64,000 nt of DNA from Schistocephalus solidus (Eukaryota; Platyhelminthes; Cestoda; Diphyllobothriidea; Diphyllobothriidae), in assembly GCA_017591395.1 (NCBI GenBank), contig WEDG01011749.1, forward strand, positions 1-64,000, read 5' to 3'. A program made the translations under genes and the position numbers. Below, piece by piece: positions 1 to 12,809 of the stretch; position 1 is the first letter of the stretch; each line of letters starts with the position of its first letter. Under the pieces are notes generated by a model. It was given only the letters and a program-made list of their open reading frames with translations, searched no databases and was not told the origin of the DNA.

Positions 1-243
1 GGAATATGATGATAGTGTGTGGCTCACCGATCTGCTTAAGGAACATGTATGTTCAGTTGTGCCCTTGAGCTCAGACTAGAGCCCTCGCAGGCGGTCGCAT
101 AGCGACGTGTAGCATATGATGGAATGGAACCGACAAAGACAAGGGAGACCGGAATGGCGATTTCTGGCTTATTAGCCGTCATCATCCAGTCATATCCAAT
201 TATCAAAGGTCGCGGTTTCGAATCCTAGGTGTTCCACACTTGG
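1..243 (-). mobile_element. Rearranged tRNA-derived SINE copy
   Basis: Bases up to about 200 are the reverse complement of the body and tail of the SINE units at 61.6-62.3 kb, including the core that reads (minus strand) GGCTAATAAGCCAGAAATGG and the GTCGC-TAT-GCGAC hairpin. Bases 201-243 then switch orientation and carry the T-arm part of the tRNA head on the plus strand (AAAGGTCGCGG, GAATCC, CACACTTGG). The copy is therefore an inverted fusion of two pieces, not a simple insertion. It is non-coding and probably inactive, because no complete box A/box B promoter precedes a complete body. Confidence 0.8.
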
Positions 244-891
244 TTTCACTCGAGCCTATCCGCATAAACTAGTGTCAGATGGGGCAGTGAATGATGGGAT
301 AGACCGTAAGGCGTATTCAAAACTGTGCAATGCTGACAGAGCAAGAATATTGTTTGTTCGCACACTTTAGTATCCTCCATGAGGCCTAAAATGTGCTTGT
401 TAATTGACAGGGCAGAAATCGCAGTTTTCCATATTAAACAGGTTTTTTTGCCTGCATTTTATTTTATCGAAAAATTGTATTTCTTGCATGCCAGATTACC
501 TGCCTTTTATTACCTGCCCGCCAGTGTTTCCGAATCGCCCAACTATTTTTTTACAATTGAACCCCATGAAAGGATGTAGCTAACAAACAAAAATTTACGT
601 TCTAGAACACAAGAGTTTGAATAACTCAATCTGGTTTTGATTCGCCAAATGTTTCATTGAACAAGTGAGAAGAGGTGCTGCTAATCGTGCACGCGTTTTT
701 GAAAAAATTATTGCCCGAGGAATGCAAAGATGAATGATGTTAGATTCCTGGATAGAGTCTTGTACTTCAGCAAGCTGCTTATTCCAGCAGGTATTGGTAG
801 AAACGGACTCAGAGGACTAGTGCGGACACTTAGCCTCTGCCTCGAGGATCTAGGAAGTTTGTTCCTTTTTCCTCAACTACTACTACTACTA
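244..891. other. Unassigned sequence, no gene seen
   Basis: The region is AT-rich with only short open frames that lack compositional support. I see no splice-flanked exon, RNA gene or recognisable repeat before the SINE tail starts near 892. Confidence 0.5.
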
Positions 892-1175
892 GCCGCTGTT
901 CGGATGCTGGCGGGGCTCAGAGAGGTTTCCAAGGCACATTGGGAGGGTGAGCGCCATCAGCGCTCGGTGAGCGTTCATCAACGCACGCAGTCCGAACCGG
1001 CAAGACAACGAGCCAGTGGCGCATTGGGTTAGAGCGTTGGACAGCTGAACAAAAAGGTCGCGAGATTCGAGCCTCGAGTGGGGCACCACCTGGGGTTGCG
1101 TATGACTGGCTGATGACGGCTAATAAGCCAGAAATGGCCATTCCAGTCTCCCCTTGTCTTTGATCGGCATTGTTC
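892..1175 (+). mobile_element. tRNA-derived SINE, tail-linker-head-body
   Basis: The order is: tail (892-970, with CTGGCGGGGCTC and a CGGTGAGCGTTCATCA motif), linker (971-1008, AACCGGCAAGACAACG), tRNA-like head (1009-1088, with AGAGCGTTGGAC and a decayed B box ATTCGAGCCTC), then body (1089-1175, TGACTGGCTGATGACGGC...). Having the tail and linker upstream of the head is what a cut through a tandem array would give. The same junction occurs at 10.3, 12.9 and 61.9 kb, and on the minus strand at 6.2 and 61.5 kb. Confidence 0.8.
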
Positions 1176-1575
1176 ATCTGCGCTTTACCCTGGGAGTTCC
1201 ATGCGGACGGTGATTGGCGTGGATTCTGCGGTTTGGGTAGGTACTGTCACGGTAATTTGCGCTCGCTTACGATAGCCGTAGGGACGTGGGAAGTCTGCGG
1301 TGGCCTCTACTTGCTATCAGGTAGGCAAGAACAGAGCTCAGAATCGTTGTTACTTCGCCTTCCCTGGTCCTGCCTGTACAGTTGCACTCAACTGTTCTTT
1401 CAAACATTCACTGGGTCGACTAGTAGAGTTAGATTTGCAGCTCCGACTGAGGAAATTAAAGCACACAGAAGTGGTCATGTGGGTTAGAGGGGGATTCGTC
1501 CTACTATGAGGAGGAGTAAAATTTGTACTTTAGTGACTGGGAATGTGTGGGAGCCGAATCGCTTCAGCGGCCTCG

Positions 1576-1700
1576 TTAATAATTCAGACACCGAAAAATG
1601 CGATAACGGGAGAAGAAGTGTATTGACCTGACATTTTTAAATCCCCAGTGAAGTCCATCATCACAGACAGTTTCAGGCAAGGTTAGTGGAGGAACAAAGA
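1576..1700 (-). repeat. Retroelement 3'-tail fragment, decayed
   Basis: On the minus strand this stretch reads CTGTCTGTGATGATGGACTT, then a decayed version of the CCGAAACGTC...AATAAAG...CTTCTCCC motif. It resembles the better preserved tails at 15.05 kb and 25.8 kb. I infer that it is the 3' untranslated end of a Penelope-like or LINE element. The flanks (1176-1575 and 1701-1830) hold only short open frames that I cannot assign. Confidence 0.45.
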
Positions 1701-1830
1701 AGTGAATAACTTCGAGGAAGCAATTGCCAGGCAGCCACAGGCCTACAACATGTAACCGCACTCGCGTTCCTGGCTGAGATCGCGAGTTTGTTGCAATGAT
1801 GCCTTTTCGGTCCATACCCGAGTCATAGGT

Positions 1831-3689
1831 GTCATGATTTCATCGGCGTTGTTTTATTCTTGGTGTGAAAATTACTCAAAAATGTGGACACTATCGCCAT
1901 GACTGCTAGTCACACGCGCCTTCTCAACGTGGCTAAGAACTGCAGGCAAAATCGCGGACGTCTGAAAAGCCGGAGAATCAGGACTCAGTGGGAGAATTTC
2001 GGCCGTAAACTAGGAGCTCGTGTCATTCTTCCTCACTGCTATTGTATGTTCGGTCATTCGCATTCAAAGTAATCTTCTAGTTGCTCTGCCCTACAATACA
2101 TGACCGAACTCCTATTTCACGTAAATTTTATTTTGTTGTTTAAATTTTTTGAGTGGATTTGAGGCTGGCTCGGAAAGCGTTTTACGGTCAATCACCGCAT
2201 GCGTCAATCTGGTATGTTGAAGGGAAAAGCAGGCAAGGTTTGGTGAACGAAAGACTTCCAAAAACATTCCTATGCTGTCATATCACGGAAACCAATTCAG
2301 GGTTTTTGTATGCTGTGCTACAAAAGAACATTGGTGTAAGCATGGAAATCGTTCGGGAACCGAAAAATATGATCTTCAGGTGTAGGCATGTATAAGAAAC
2401 CACATTTTTCGGAAAAAGGCAAGAATTTAGCTTTAAACAATATTTATTTACAAATTTCGTACATCGTATGTCAAAAATACAGTAATATAATTGTTCAACC
2501 AGGTTTCATTTTATAATACGAATTATTTTGACCGGAAACAAAAAACTAACATGTCAATGTGGAGATATAAGCATATGGTAAGATACATTTTTTATAATAT
2601 GGTTTCCACTAATGCTGAAGTTACAAACGAGGTGGTGGGTTAAATATTAACAGTTATTGCATTATGATGTATTCGTGCCACTTGTTTGTGAAGTGCTCGC
2701 CGGTGGTTCAAGGACGATCTGGAAATTCTTGTCCAATACGAAAAATACCAATAAAGAAATTTAAAAGAAAATTTCTGTGAGCAGAAAGAACCATTTACAC
2801 TTTGCTCATATGTCTCCAGAAAACTCACAAAGACTTTTGATTCATGCACTAACTCGGTTGAACAAAGCGTTCAGAAAATGTCCCAGGGTCCCACATTTTT
2901 CAAAACCTCTTCTAACAGGTCAAATTTAAACATCTAAGCAAAGAGCAAATTGCGTAGTTAAGCACAATTAACGTATTCAGATGTCACAAGGCGCCTTTAG
3001 GCAAGCAACCGGAGCCTTCACTTTCGGTAAAGGCTGCTTGTGCAACCCCACTAGCCGGCAACGAACTATTGTGCGAGACTACGAACCGGGCATGAAAACC
3101 AAATGGATTGAGTTAGGGCTAGGGTTAGTTTGGCATGGATGATTAGGCGTCTACTAGGTCTAGTTCAGTGCTAAAAAAACTAGCTCACCTGAACGATGAC
3201 AGCGGGCATATAAAGCTCTTTTTACTGCCAACAAGTTCACGCCATTTTCCGTCCGCTTACCGGCCGAACCTGTGGATTGTGTTTATTAGTAGGACTGCAA
3301 AATATTTAATTGCCGGTTAAAGGCGTTCGCACAAGCAGTCCTCACCTCATGTCCTCCAAGGTGTAGTCAACGGAGGGCGCCAGCATCATTTAGCACAAAT
3401 AAGCAATAGGGATGTTTACGAGTAAATATAGGGGAGAAATCGGTTGCCTGATTTCAGAAGGTCACATGATTTGATGGGAATAGCCGGTAAGTTGCAGCAT
3501 CATTAACAGCCTTTCGAAATGCCAAAATGCCCGAAACGCTGAAATGGTCGATAACGCTGAACCTACTTAGCATCATTCCTAACTGTGAAATAAAAGCCTT
3601 ATGGTAACACCTTCTCCAAAAGGTTTGCAATGAACGCAATAAATGAGACCGCATTTACGGATTCAGCTGTGGAACATTCTCATCCCATG
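1831..3689. other. Unassigned AT-rich sequence
   Basis: No exon, RNA gene or transposase is recognisable. A short TTAGGG-like stretch (3111-3129, GAGTTAGGGCTAGGGTTAG) is the only distinctive motif. It belongs with the longer degenerate stretches at 37.4, 44.4 and 56.5 kb. Confidence 0.5.
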
Positions 3690-3850
3690 GGGCCAGTGAC
3701 CAGTTATCTATGCAGAAGAGTGCCGACAAAGCCCAGTGAGGCTACAGGGAATATTTCTGGCTTATTAACCCTCGTCAGTCAGCCTTATCCAACTCCAAGT
3801 TTGGGGGCACCTGAAGTCTGAACCCGCGTTCCCTGGTCATCGAACATTGC
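3690..3850 (-). mobile_element. Degenerate SINE copy
   Basis: The minus-strand core is recognisable: the plus strand reads TTTCTGGCTTATTAACCCTC, then GTCAGCCTTATCC, the reverse complement of the conserved GACTGGCTGATGACGGCTAA region. A decayed tRNA T-arm (AACCCGCGTTCC) follows. The tail is missing or unrecognisable. It appears to be an old copy. Confidence 0.6.
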
Positions 3851-4764
3851 CATGTATAGACCGGATTCGAGGCTACAAAGGGTTTGCAATGATCGCAAAT
3901 AGGAATACCGAAATAACGTAAATGGCCTTTTATGCATACACAGACTTTGAATCAAGTGCACCTAAGGATCTTTAAGTACTGATGATTTAGAATTTAATCA
4001 AACAAAATAGATAAAGTAACACACAACTAGACATATTTGCGGAATTAGATACCGAAGTAGGGATTTTGTAACACCTGTTCAGTTCAGCTACTATTAGCAA
4101 ATTTTACAGCATTAATTTAGCATCGTTCTACAGTTTGACTGTTTAATTATTCTAATGTCAGCTGAACTGTTTTGGACGCACAGCATTGCAGGTATCTGGA
4201 AAGGTGTTCTTTTGGGATAAAAAATTGGATTGAAATGAAGAGTAGCCGGATAAAACCCAATGTTAATTTGTACCCGGGTGGCGCGCACCTTTTAACCTAA
4301 TTTTTCAAAAAGTGGAAGAGGAAGACATCTTTTGGAGCCGTGTGGACAGTGACCTAGGTAGAGCTCAAAACGCACAGGATCGGATATTGATGTTCTAAAT
4401 TGGATCCTGCCCAGTCTTGCCAACTCCAATTCTACTTCAAAACTGACGTTAAGCATTGTTTTCCCAGAATCAATTTGAACAAGGCAAAGGTGACGAAATA
4501 AGCAGAATTTAATGACGTGATAAAATTTCACATCCTCGTATTCACCTGCATACGGTAATTGCCTATATGAGCAAACCAGTTCAGATTTCAGTCAAAATGT
4601 GTCCAGCCTGATTAGCACTGCAACAGGCGTTATAACAGTCAGTCATGCGGGGGAAGGAGGGAATAAGAGGAGGGGTGCGGGAATAGGGCTTCGTCGGTTA
4701 TCAGTCCTCACCACCGCAGTGCGATGTTGATCACATGATCCAGCTGCTTACAGAGTTATGGTTT
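3851..4764. other. Unassigned sequence
   Basis: No gene or repeat family is recognised. Open frames here are short and without convincing composition. Confidence 0.5.
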
Positions 4765-5421
4765 ACGTCTCGGTATTGCAGCTGCCTCTGTGTAGCGCAG
4801 GATACGCCCAGTTTTCACCCGAAATACGACCTTAAATGCAGCCATTATGCCCACCATATGGCCAGTGTCCACTAGATGCTTTGTAATTGAACACCGAGGT
4901 ATCGTATTTTCCGCCCATAGCAGTCATTTCGGCATGTGTTCAGCTGACCGAGTTGCCAACTGTCTTTGCGTGCGCCCAATGTGTATGCATCCGCAATTTC
5001 ATGTAAACTCAGAAATACAATTTGATTTGGCGTGCATAGGTAGAATGTCTTTGGTCGGTCTAACTGAAATAGGCGTGATGGTGCTTATAAAAAACAACTT
5101 AGAGGCCAGATATGTTCGTTCAATCGTGCATCAAAGTCGTCACTTTATCAAATTTGACACTATCACCTTTGAAGGGAAGATAGATGCTCACCGGCTTCCT
5201 TGGCACGGATATTTCGGTAGGACATTCTTCGCTGTGATGGCGATACTTATCGATGAATTTCTCAGATATCCGTTTCCAAGAGAGACATTCTTCAGGAAAG
5301 TGATCTCAGCATCGATCGCATCTGATGAACAAATTCTAGTGGTGCTATTGAGCAGGCACAACAATTTTGGTTTCTCTGAATTGGAACAAAACTGAGAAAA
5401 TGCATGCATTGACCTTTCCAA
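4765..5421 (-). pseudogene. Penelope-like retroelement fragment: RT tail and GIY-YIG domain
   Basis: The minus-strand translation gives a continuous, interrupted homologue of the C-terminal part of a Penelope-like element (PLE) protein. The first part (5188-5421) ends in a region with FLKNVSLGNGYLRN. After a frame change near 5180, one frame reads IERTYLASKLFFISTITPI, then SVRPTKDILPMHAKSN, and then the GIY-YIG part: NCGCIHIGRTQRQLATRSAEH and, further on, ITKHLVDTGHMVGIMAAFKV. PLEs use this domain as the endonuclease that nicks target DNA. Several in-frame stops are present (for example just before NCGC and after EHMPK), so the copy is dead. The plus-strand open frame over 4847-5395 is its antisense shadow. 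The family call rests on motif recognition only. Confidence 0.7.
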
Positions 5422-5556
5422 GTTGTTTTTCTATAGGTGGACCTCTGAATGGAACCATCTGCCCGTCTACGTACAAGAACGTCTAAAGAAGACGATGTGT
5501 TATGCTGCTCATGCTGTTATACCGCGCGTTACAGTGTTAATCACGCTTGACACGTT

Positions 5557-5772
5557 TTGACTGAAATCGGAAATGGTTTGCTTAGACAAGGGGATTTCTT
5601 CGAGTTAGCAAACACAAAGAACTTGAGAGGTCATCCTCTCAAATTACGTGAGACTGGAGCAGGGCTAGACACTCGGAAGTACTTCTTCTCCAAAAGAGTA
5701 GTCGAAGCTTGGAATAGTCTTCCTCTGGATGTTGTAATGTCGGACTCCTTGAATTATTAATAGGCAATGACT
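5557..5772 (+). pseudogene. C-terminal remnant of a LINE-type reverse transcriptase
   Basis: The translation contains LRGHPLKLRETGAGLDTRKY followed by FFSKRVVEAWNSLPLDVVMS. This matches the well-known C-terminal signature of many LINE (CR1/Jockey-like) RTs: RGH.x.L..x.D.RK.FFS.RV...WNSLP..VV. Only about 67 residues survive. The frame stops at 5760, where related proteins continue into a short helix. No catalytic FADD or endonuclease motif is present. The 5422-5556 sequence before it is unassigned. Confidence 0.7.
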
Positions 5773-5929
5773 GTATGCCGTTGAATAAGGGGTCACGAAA
5801 TTCTATGACGTCATTGAATTCTGCTTTCTTTGTCGCCTTTGTCTTGTTCAAATTTATTCCGAGAAAAAAATGCTAGTCATTTTTTTATGTATACATCATC
5901 CTGCTTATACAGCTAAAGTAGTGGATGAA

Positions 5930-6240
5930 TGCTTTCTGATCGGTTCACTCTGCGTTCTGCTTGGTGGCTCACTCTCGAGCCCCGCCAACGGCCGCAGAGC
6001 GGCTAATAGTATAGACAGAAGCACATTACTGATAAAGACGAGGGAAACTGGAATGAAAGTTTCTTGTTTATTAGCCATCATCAGCCAGCCATGCCCAACC
6101 TCAGGCGTGGCCGAATCCGCGGCCTGTTGGTCCGAAGTCAAACGCTCTAACCCTGTAGCCACGGGCTCCGTTGTTTGCCGGTTTTAATCGTGGATAATAA
6201 CAATGGTAGATAGGAGCTCACGGATCGGTTACGGGATCTC
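5930..6240 (-). mobile_element. tRNA-derived SINE, near full length
   Basis: On the minus strand: linker (6175-6240, ATTAAAACCGGCAAACAACG), tRNA-like head (about 6100-6175, GAGCCCGTGGCTACAGGGTT and GACTTCGGACC), body (6030-6100) and a tail with the hairpin AGCCGC-TCT-GCGGCC and GGGGCTCGAGAGTGAG (5960-6005). The order linker-head-body-tail matches the tandem units at 61.6 kb. The B box is damaged (GGATTCGGCC). The subfamily is the one with a tRNA-Arg-like anticodon arm. Confidence 0.8.
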
Positions 6241-9200
6241 CTATCATCCTGCTTACTTCAAGCACATGTGCAATGGGAACTCAAGTAATCACCAAATAAT
6301 CCAAAATATACGAAAGGCTTGTGTGTTGAATGCCTAAGAAAAAATACACAATTTATTTCCCTTTACTTAGGCTTGTGGATAGCTAAGTGCACAATTGAAA
6401 GGCGGCTTTCTACTGTGTAGCAGTTGTCATGGACACAGATTTTAAACCAATGGACAGTCAACTCATACTCAAGTAATACGTTTTTTCTTGCATTTTTATT
6501 TCCATTTTTTGTGAATTTTGATAATGGGGGGAGAAAGGCCTTGTCTTCGTGTAAAGTTTCTACCATGGGCTGCAAATTACACCCTTGGTCAGGAAATCCC
6601 GCGAACGCAATCAGCGGCAGTGAAAATGTGCCATTTGACCGAAAAAAACAAACGGGGTTAATGCGGTTGCAATACCAACTTCCTACCTTAAATCCAGGAG
6701 TAAAAGTACGATTTTGCATTAACTATGAGAGGTTTGCTACAACCGGAGTTCCGGGATGCTGTAGCATCTGTCTATATTAGCAGCCAAATACTGTTTATAC
6801 GCATCTTAAATCCAGGAGTAAAAGTATGATTTTTCAATTGAGGTAGTCTCAATTCGTGGGCATTTTTACACAGCAAAACGGAGAATGCCGTGACTGTGTA
6901 GACAGTTTCCAAAATTTTTCCCTACAAACGCCAATCACAAAGGGTTATATACTCTCCTGGCGTAACAAAAATCGTAATATAAGGATAGTCTCTTTGCACT
7001 AGGTTGACCTGAAGAGAGGTCAACGACTAGGTAGTTGTGGAAAAGTTTCGCAAGTCCATAAGACGTGGAAACAAGGTGTTTCCAAGAGAAATGACTCAAA
7101 ACCAGCTAGTAAACGCACTAATTCCGGGGAAAGGAAATGCTTTTACTATGCGTAATGTTCACACCAAGCGCTTTGAATGTATCGTTTTTGTAGTTTTAAT
7201 ATTAATCTCCAGAAAAAGTGATAACTTAACTTTTCTTCTTCCATCTAATTGAGAAAACACAGTGTGTGACCTGACAGATGGAAAAGGCTGAAATTTACGA
7301 ACGAATGATAATCACTGGCAAACCGGCCCCAATGCTTGGACCAAAGCTTTCAAATATTAACGAACAACCCTGAGAGAATTCAAAACTTGAAGAAAAAATG
7401 AAAGTTATATGATTTTTGTTGAGAAATAATAACTTTTCGAAAGGCTGGCAAGTTCTTAAAAACGTGAAAATCTCCGTAACTTCGAGGAATCAATTTTAAT
7501 AAAATTGTCAGGTGATAGCGTAGGCATACCATTCAATGGATATTAAGAGAACTATTCTTGTGTGAATTGTCTTTATTGATAATTGTGGTATTGAATTACA
7601 ATTACTTTCATATCGTCCTTGAAATACCGGTAAATATTTCACGATTTTCAATCGATTAGCAATAAAACTAGATCCCGTTGTTTGTATTTATGAAAATCTT
7701 CAAAATAAGATTGTTCTTAAAAGCATTCATCAAAGCAGTGTGGTCTGGATATTCCTTCTACTGGAGGCGGCCATTTGCGTCATATTTGTAGATTATGCAA
7801 AGATGAAAACTCGCTGCCGAAAGATAAGAAAGTCCACAACAAAAGGCGACAATTAGTATGCCAAAGGGTAATTAAAAACGTGCTATAACAAGTTACTTCT
7901 TAAAAAAAGCGCTTTAATTAGACAGTTCGCTGGCGAATACATACGCACTTTAACTTTTTCCAAGGTTACGTCTAGGTGAAAATGTGCAAGTTTTATCGGT
8001 TTTGAAACTTCCCTGAAAATAAATGATACATTTTCTGGATGAAATGAAATAACTTACTTTATGCTTTTCTTGGATCGTTTTTTGCCACATTCATTTATTT
8101 TAAAGCCCCATTCTAAGCGTGCAAATACACAACCGAGTATTTGAAAATATACTAAGATTTTGCAAGAACCACTAATCTTCTATCTATTACGTTTCTAAAT
8201 TCTGGATTAAATGAAACTATATTATACAAAAGTAGCTTATTGCATACTTATAATTTAAGATAGATTATTCTTTAGTCCATCTCCACAATATCTTCTACAT
8301 GCTATGTTAACGGTCTCCATTTGCACCGAAGTAAAATAAAAATATTCGTAAACAAGTTTATTCCTGTTTTGCGGCAAAACCTTAGCAATTAGCACAAAAT
8401 AATTTTCAAAGCTGAATTCATTTCTTGTTTCCGGAAAACCATGCGATTCCTTTCGCTTGCCCGCATCGGATTTTCATTGGCATAAAATCACATTTTCCAG
8501 TTCCAGAGGATATTTATTTGAAACATTTCCTACTTATATTAATGTTATTTTATAGCAAAATGCACAAAAACGATGGAACTAGCTCTGTTATATTAAATAG
8601 CATAAGAAATTTATTGAATGTCCGGGAACCTCCGGTTGCACCCACATCCGGCCTGTTTTCCTTTAATATGCATGATTGAACCTGTAGTGTTCGTTTAGTG
8701 ACAAGCTTCCAGAGACAAAAAATAACGACCAAATAAACGGGTAATTACTCACTCCAATGTTGGTCATACATTGCATGAGTTAGGTCACGTAATAAGGACG
8801 AAAACATACATCAATCTTTGTTTTTCACTGGCCCATGGTAAAGGACAAGTGCCGAAAGCCCAGTGAAAGATTTAAATTGAACAGGAGTACGTCTAGGCAT
8901 TTTTTCTTCGCAATTTATTTCAGCTTATTTATTTCTCTGGAGAAGCCGCTCACTTTAATCCCAAAAGAGGCGTTAAGTAACGTTTCTGGCAATTGTCTCG
9001 CTGCTTTCGAGTTGCTGCCTGAATTATTTGTGGTCCAGCATTAACTTCAGCTGACATTTTGAGGGTGAGATTGAAACATCGACATGCTGATAAGCCGAAC
9101 CCCGCTAACTCGCGTCCTGCTGTCTCGGAAAATCGATAAGTTTTGTGGTTGAACTTCTACTTTGGCGCATATAGTAAATCAAATTTTGTGTTTATTGCAC

Positions 9201-9789
9201 AAATTACCTACCGCGAGTTTGGAATGTCTTAGTCATTTCATGATTAACGAGCTGATTTCGAGAGGGCCCAACGCTAATTGGAAATGGGCGCGATGAGTAG
9301 GATTCCGAATACTATTCTCGTTCATTAACTTCGGCGAAACTACTTATATTTTTTGAACACTGTGGTGATACGAGGCAACACATGTAAACGCAGTATATGA
9401 GACGCTATTGCGTCAAAGGAATAGTAATAAGTTCAAACTGGATTACAGTAAATGGTTTCGCTGCGGGTGCTGCTGCCCCTGTCATGCGTTATTAGCAGAC
9501 ATTGGGTAGAGGATGCGATTAACAGCATTAGCTAAGCAAAGTTTAGAGATCCGGGTTGATAGTTTGAGAAAGAAGGCGGAATCAGCGGAACGAATTTAGG
9601 CATTTACTGATGTCAGCTTGGTCGGTTCCACATTGTCAACGTGTTGGGTCGCATCAAACGGCAGCGAATTGTTGTTTTGGGCCTATGGTAGGTTGAAGCA
9701 GTTGATTAAACGCCTCAAAGGTTCCTTTGATGAAGGGAATTGCCCTCTAGACTTGGGGTTGTGGTTCCATCGTTAGCATGTGATTAAAG
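6241..9789. other. AT-rich sequence without recognised genes
   Basis: Open frames in this 3.5-kb stretch are short and overlap on both strands with no consistent composition. One segment (about 8100-8180) resembles 60911-60995: both carry TTCTAAG...TGCAAAT.CACA..C and then AATATA, so a low-copy dispersed repeat is likely. A duplicated phrase, CTTAAATCCAGGAGTAAAAG, occurs at 6686 and 6804. Nothing else is supported. Confidence 0.5.
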
Positions 9790-10085
9790 TTGCTCCGGGT
9801 AGCCCACCTTATATCTCAAACCACCCCAGACTGTTGCTAATACTATCTCTGAAGATGGACTGCTGCATGATTTCAAAAGCTCAGAATACTTACCAAATAT
9901 ATGGGTCAGCATAAAGTCCTTGACTGACTTTCAGACAGGTTCCCCAGTCCAGCTGCAAGGTAAAGGTATCAGTGAGGTTACTGAACTTCAGAGTCTATGG
10001 TTTTGTAAGGCTAGCTAATGAAGGCTAATAAAACAGAAGTGATCATCCCAGTCTCTATTTTCTTTGTTATTATAAAAATGTTCTT
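9790..10085 (+). repeat. Decayed retroelement tail and decayed SINE body
   Basis: Bases 9826-9890 resemble the 3' tails at 21.85 and 35.05 kb (TCTCTGAAGATGGACTGCTG, then TTTCAAAAGCTCAGAA). Bases 9990-10080 look like an old SINE body: GGCTAGCTAATGAAGGCTAA, then TAAAACAGAAGTGATCATCC and CAGTCTC..TT.TCTTTG. Both are heavily diverged. Confidence 0.45.
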
Positions 10086-10127
10086 AAAACGGTGGTGTCC
10101 ACTCAAATAGTTGCTTATCTAAACTAT

Positions 10128-10620
10128 GCCGAAAGGACAAGGGAGGCTGGAATGGGCACTTCTGGCTCAGTGATCATCATGAGCCAGCCATACCCGAACC
10201 CCAGGTGGTGCACCAGCCTATAATAATAGCCGCTGTGCGGCTGTTGGTGGGGCTCAAGAGTGAGTCCCAAGGCAGAATGGGACGAATAAGTCCCGTAAAC
10301 GATCGGTGAGCGTTCAGCAACCATTTTCAATATTCCCAATTGAAACCAGCTAGAAAAGGAGCCCTTGGCGCCGTGAGCTAGAGCTTTGAACTTCTAATCA
10401 ACAGATCGCGGGTTCCAGCCTTGTGCGATGTACCAGCTGAGGTTGGGTATAACTGGTTGATGACGGCTACTGGGTCAGAAATGGCCATTAATGTCTCCCT
10501 TGTTGGTAATGTTCTTCTGCCTATGTTGCTAGCCACTGTGCGGCTGCTGGCAGGTGTCGCGAGTGAACCCCAATGCAGAACGGACTAGTGGGTCCCGTAA
10601 CCCCTCGACCTCATGAGCAG
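10128..10620 (+). mobile_element. Composite SINE: inverted body fragment then a unit and a half
   Basis: 10128-10212 is a minus-strand body (CCGAAAGGACAAGGGAGGCT...GGTGGTGCACC). From 10213 the orientation is plus: a tail (10228-10242 is the hairpin AGCCGC-TGT-GCGGCT, followed by GGGGCTC...GAGTCCC), a linker (10330-10365), a tRNA-like head (10366-10440, GAACTTCTAATCAACAG and B-box-like GGGTTCCAGCC), a body (10440-10515) and another tail (10525-10610). The CTTCTAATC anticodon-loop region resembles tRNA-Arg(UCU). Confidence 0.8.
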
Positions 10621-12809
10621 GTTTTAAACACTGTTCACCACAATTCACTTCTGTCACTAACCGGTTACAGCACGCGCCCTGGGAATTCAAGGACGTTTCA
10701 AGGACATTTAATGTTTACTTTTCCATCCATTACCAAGCTTTGTAGCGGACAGAAAACTGTGAAGAAAGCATTTTACTTATGCATACTGTACGTAATTCCT
10801 TCATTGTCTGTCTGTATTGCATGCCAAGGTGAGCAACTTGAAATTAGATGACATAATGACCTTGTTTTGAGGAAGGTGCTCTTTTCCTGTCTATTAGTGA
10901 TAAAAGGTCTTGACATCGAGATCCTGAGAGAACACAATTGGCAGTCAAAAGCATGAGAAACGGTACACGGACCGCCAGGTCAGCGTACAGAAGGCTCTGA
11001 AAACCAATGCGTGGCCAGGCTAGGCTCTCCAAAGGTCTCGTTGGCTAGCATCAACGAATCGCTCATCGAAGGGCACAGAGCCGGTGACACGACAGCGCAC
11101 TAATCCATATTTAACAAAAAAGGTATCACTAATCACTAATAACCCAGGCAAAAAGGACCTTTAAATACAGGAAAAGTTTGTAAGATATGGCGACTCAAAA
11201 CTTGCCTAGGGAGGCTCCAGACAATTTCAACAAGCAGGTTGTCACAGATTTGGGAGCTGAATTTCGAGTAATACTGGCAAGTTTACAAAACCGCCATACA
11301 CATAAAACGGACTGATCAATCAGCAAATGGTCTAATTTAACCTGTAAGATTAAGTCTTCCGTTCACAGGGCCGATCTATCCTCCGAAAGCAGAAGGATGA
11401 GCGAAAAGAAGACGTTGAGAAAAGGAGACTGGCGAGGAAACAGCGAAAGAGTATGAGGAGGGTGTAGGAGATCTGATTTTTGGAAATTTTTTGGAATTTG
11501 ATTTCATTTGATTGATTTTTTGATTTGATTTGATTTGATTGATTTTTTGATTTGGTTTCAGAAAGGGTTTTCTATTAAAATGGAGATCCAACAAAAACTC
11601 TTTATGCCCTTTAATAAAATAGTAAACGTGCGCAGTCAACTGGTAGCATGTCTACGAGGCCTATGGCGCGAAGGGAATGGTAGTTTCCTAACTTATTGTT
11701 TCCTGCTGGTTGGCGCTCTAACTAAATCAGAGGCTGCACCACTGGAGTCTTGTATAATCCTGCTATTTTTCAATCGACTGGAAGCTGTCACAATCAGCAG
11801 AGTGAAGTCCAGAGTAACTGTTCACTCCCGTCCCACCAAACGAGGTTCGTTTGCCATGAATCCACTAGTAACTCCGGCTGAGCAGCGTAATTACTGGGGC
11901 AATAAAGGCCAAAAACTTGGAGACAAAACAGAGTTGACTGCCTGTTGCTGCCTCATATATTGATACAGCTAGCAATTTTTGAGGAAACACTGACAGCTTT
12001 TGTTACGACTTTTCTTTGAACTAGGATTGCAAAGGATCGCCAGCCTTTTTGAGATAATAAGGAGGACCAGATTGCGTGAACATTAAGTGTGCTCTGATTA
12101 AGGACTGCAGGTTCAGGTCTCAGTTCTGTTAGGAAGTGTTTTCTCACACGTTCTCTTCTACTCCACCGAACTCTACACGGACCACTTGCAGCATGCAGCG
12201 TCCAGTGGCAGTACCGCCAGCAAAAGAACGCGGTAGCTGTCAGCGAAAGGTGGGTTCCTGCAGCTGAACTGGCGATGGTTGTTTGGACTACTGCGAGCAA
12301 GTCTGCTTTTTGTATAAATTGAAGATTTGGCGTCCTGACATGGCTTTATCCATTAACATTCTTTCCTGAGGCGTCATCGTTAACATAGCCGCCAAAACCT
12401 TATTCACTAAAACTGCGCCTCATGAGCACAAAAATGCCCCTTTAACATCTCTCCACATTGCATGCTTTATTCACATCCCTTCTGACGATAGAAAGACCGA
12501 GCAAAGTGAATGCTTATCAGTCCTCCTTCGATCTAGGCATCACACAGAAGGGTTGCGAGGTCACTTTTGATAATGGGACCAGTGGCGTTGTCAATGTGAA
12601 ACAATGAAAAATTAAATCCGCACACGCACTTGCTGGCGCGACTAGCGTGATGTCTTAGTGGGGGCAAAGTGTGAAGCAAGGACGTGCCTAGAGAAGTGCT
12701 GCACGCATAGAAAGTAACCTTTGCCGCCAGAAATGGGTTATTCTGTCACCTCTAGGCACCTGCACAAAATGAGACAATTTTCACAGGCAGAAGTCTATGG
12801 TGCTGAGCA
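10621..12809. other. Unassigned sequence with a TGATT-rich tract
   Basis: A purine/pyrimidine-poor tract of TTTGATT repeats lies at 11497-11560 (microsatellite-like). The plus-strand open frame 11535-11963 (142 codons) begins inside that tract and has no recognisable domain, so I do not call it a gene. No other feature is supported. Confidence 0.45.

Noticed and set aside
4847..5395. A 182-codon plus-strand open frame
   Set aside because: It is antisense to the Penelope-like GIY-YIG remnant on the minus strand, which has clear family motifs. The plus frame has none.
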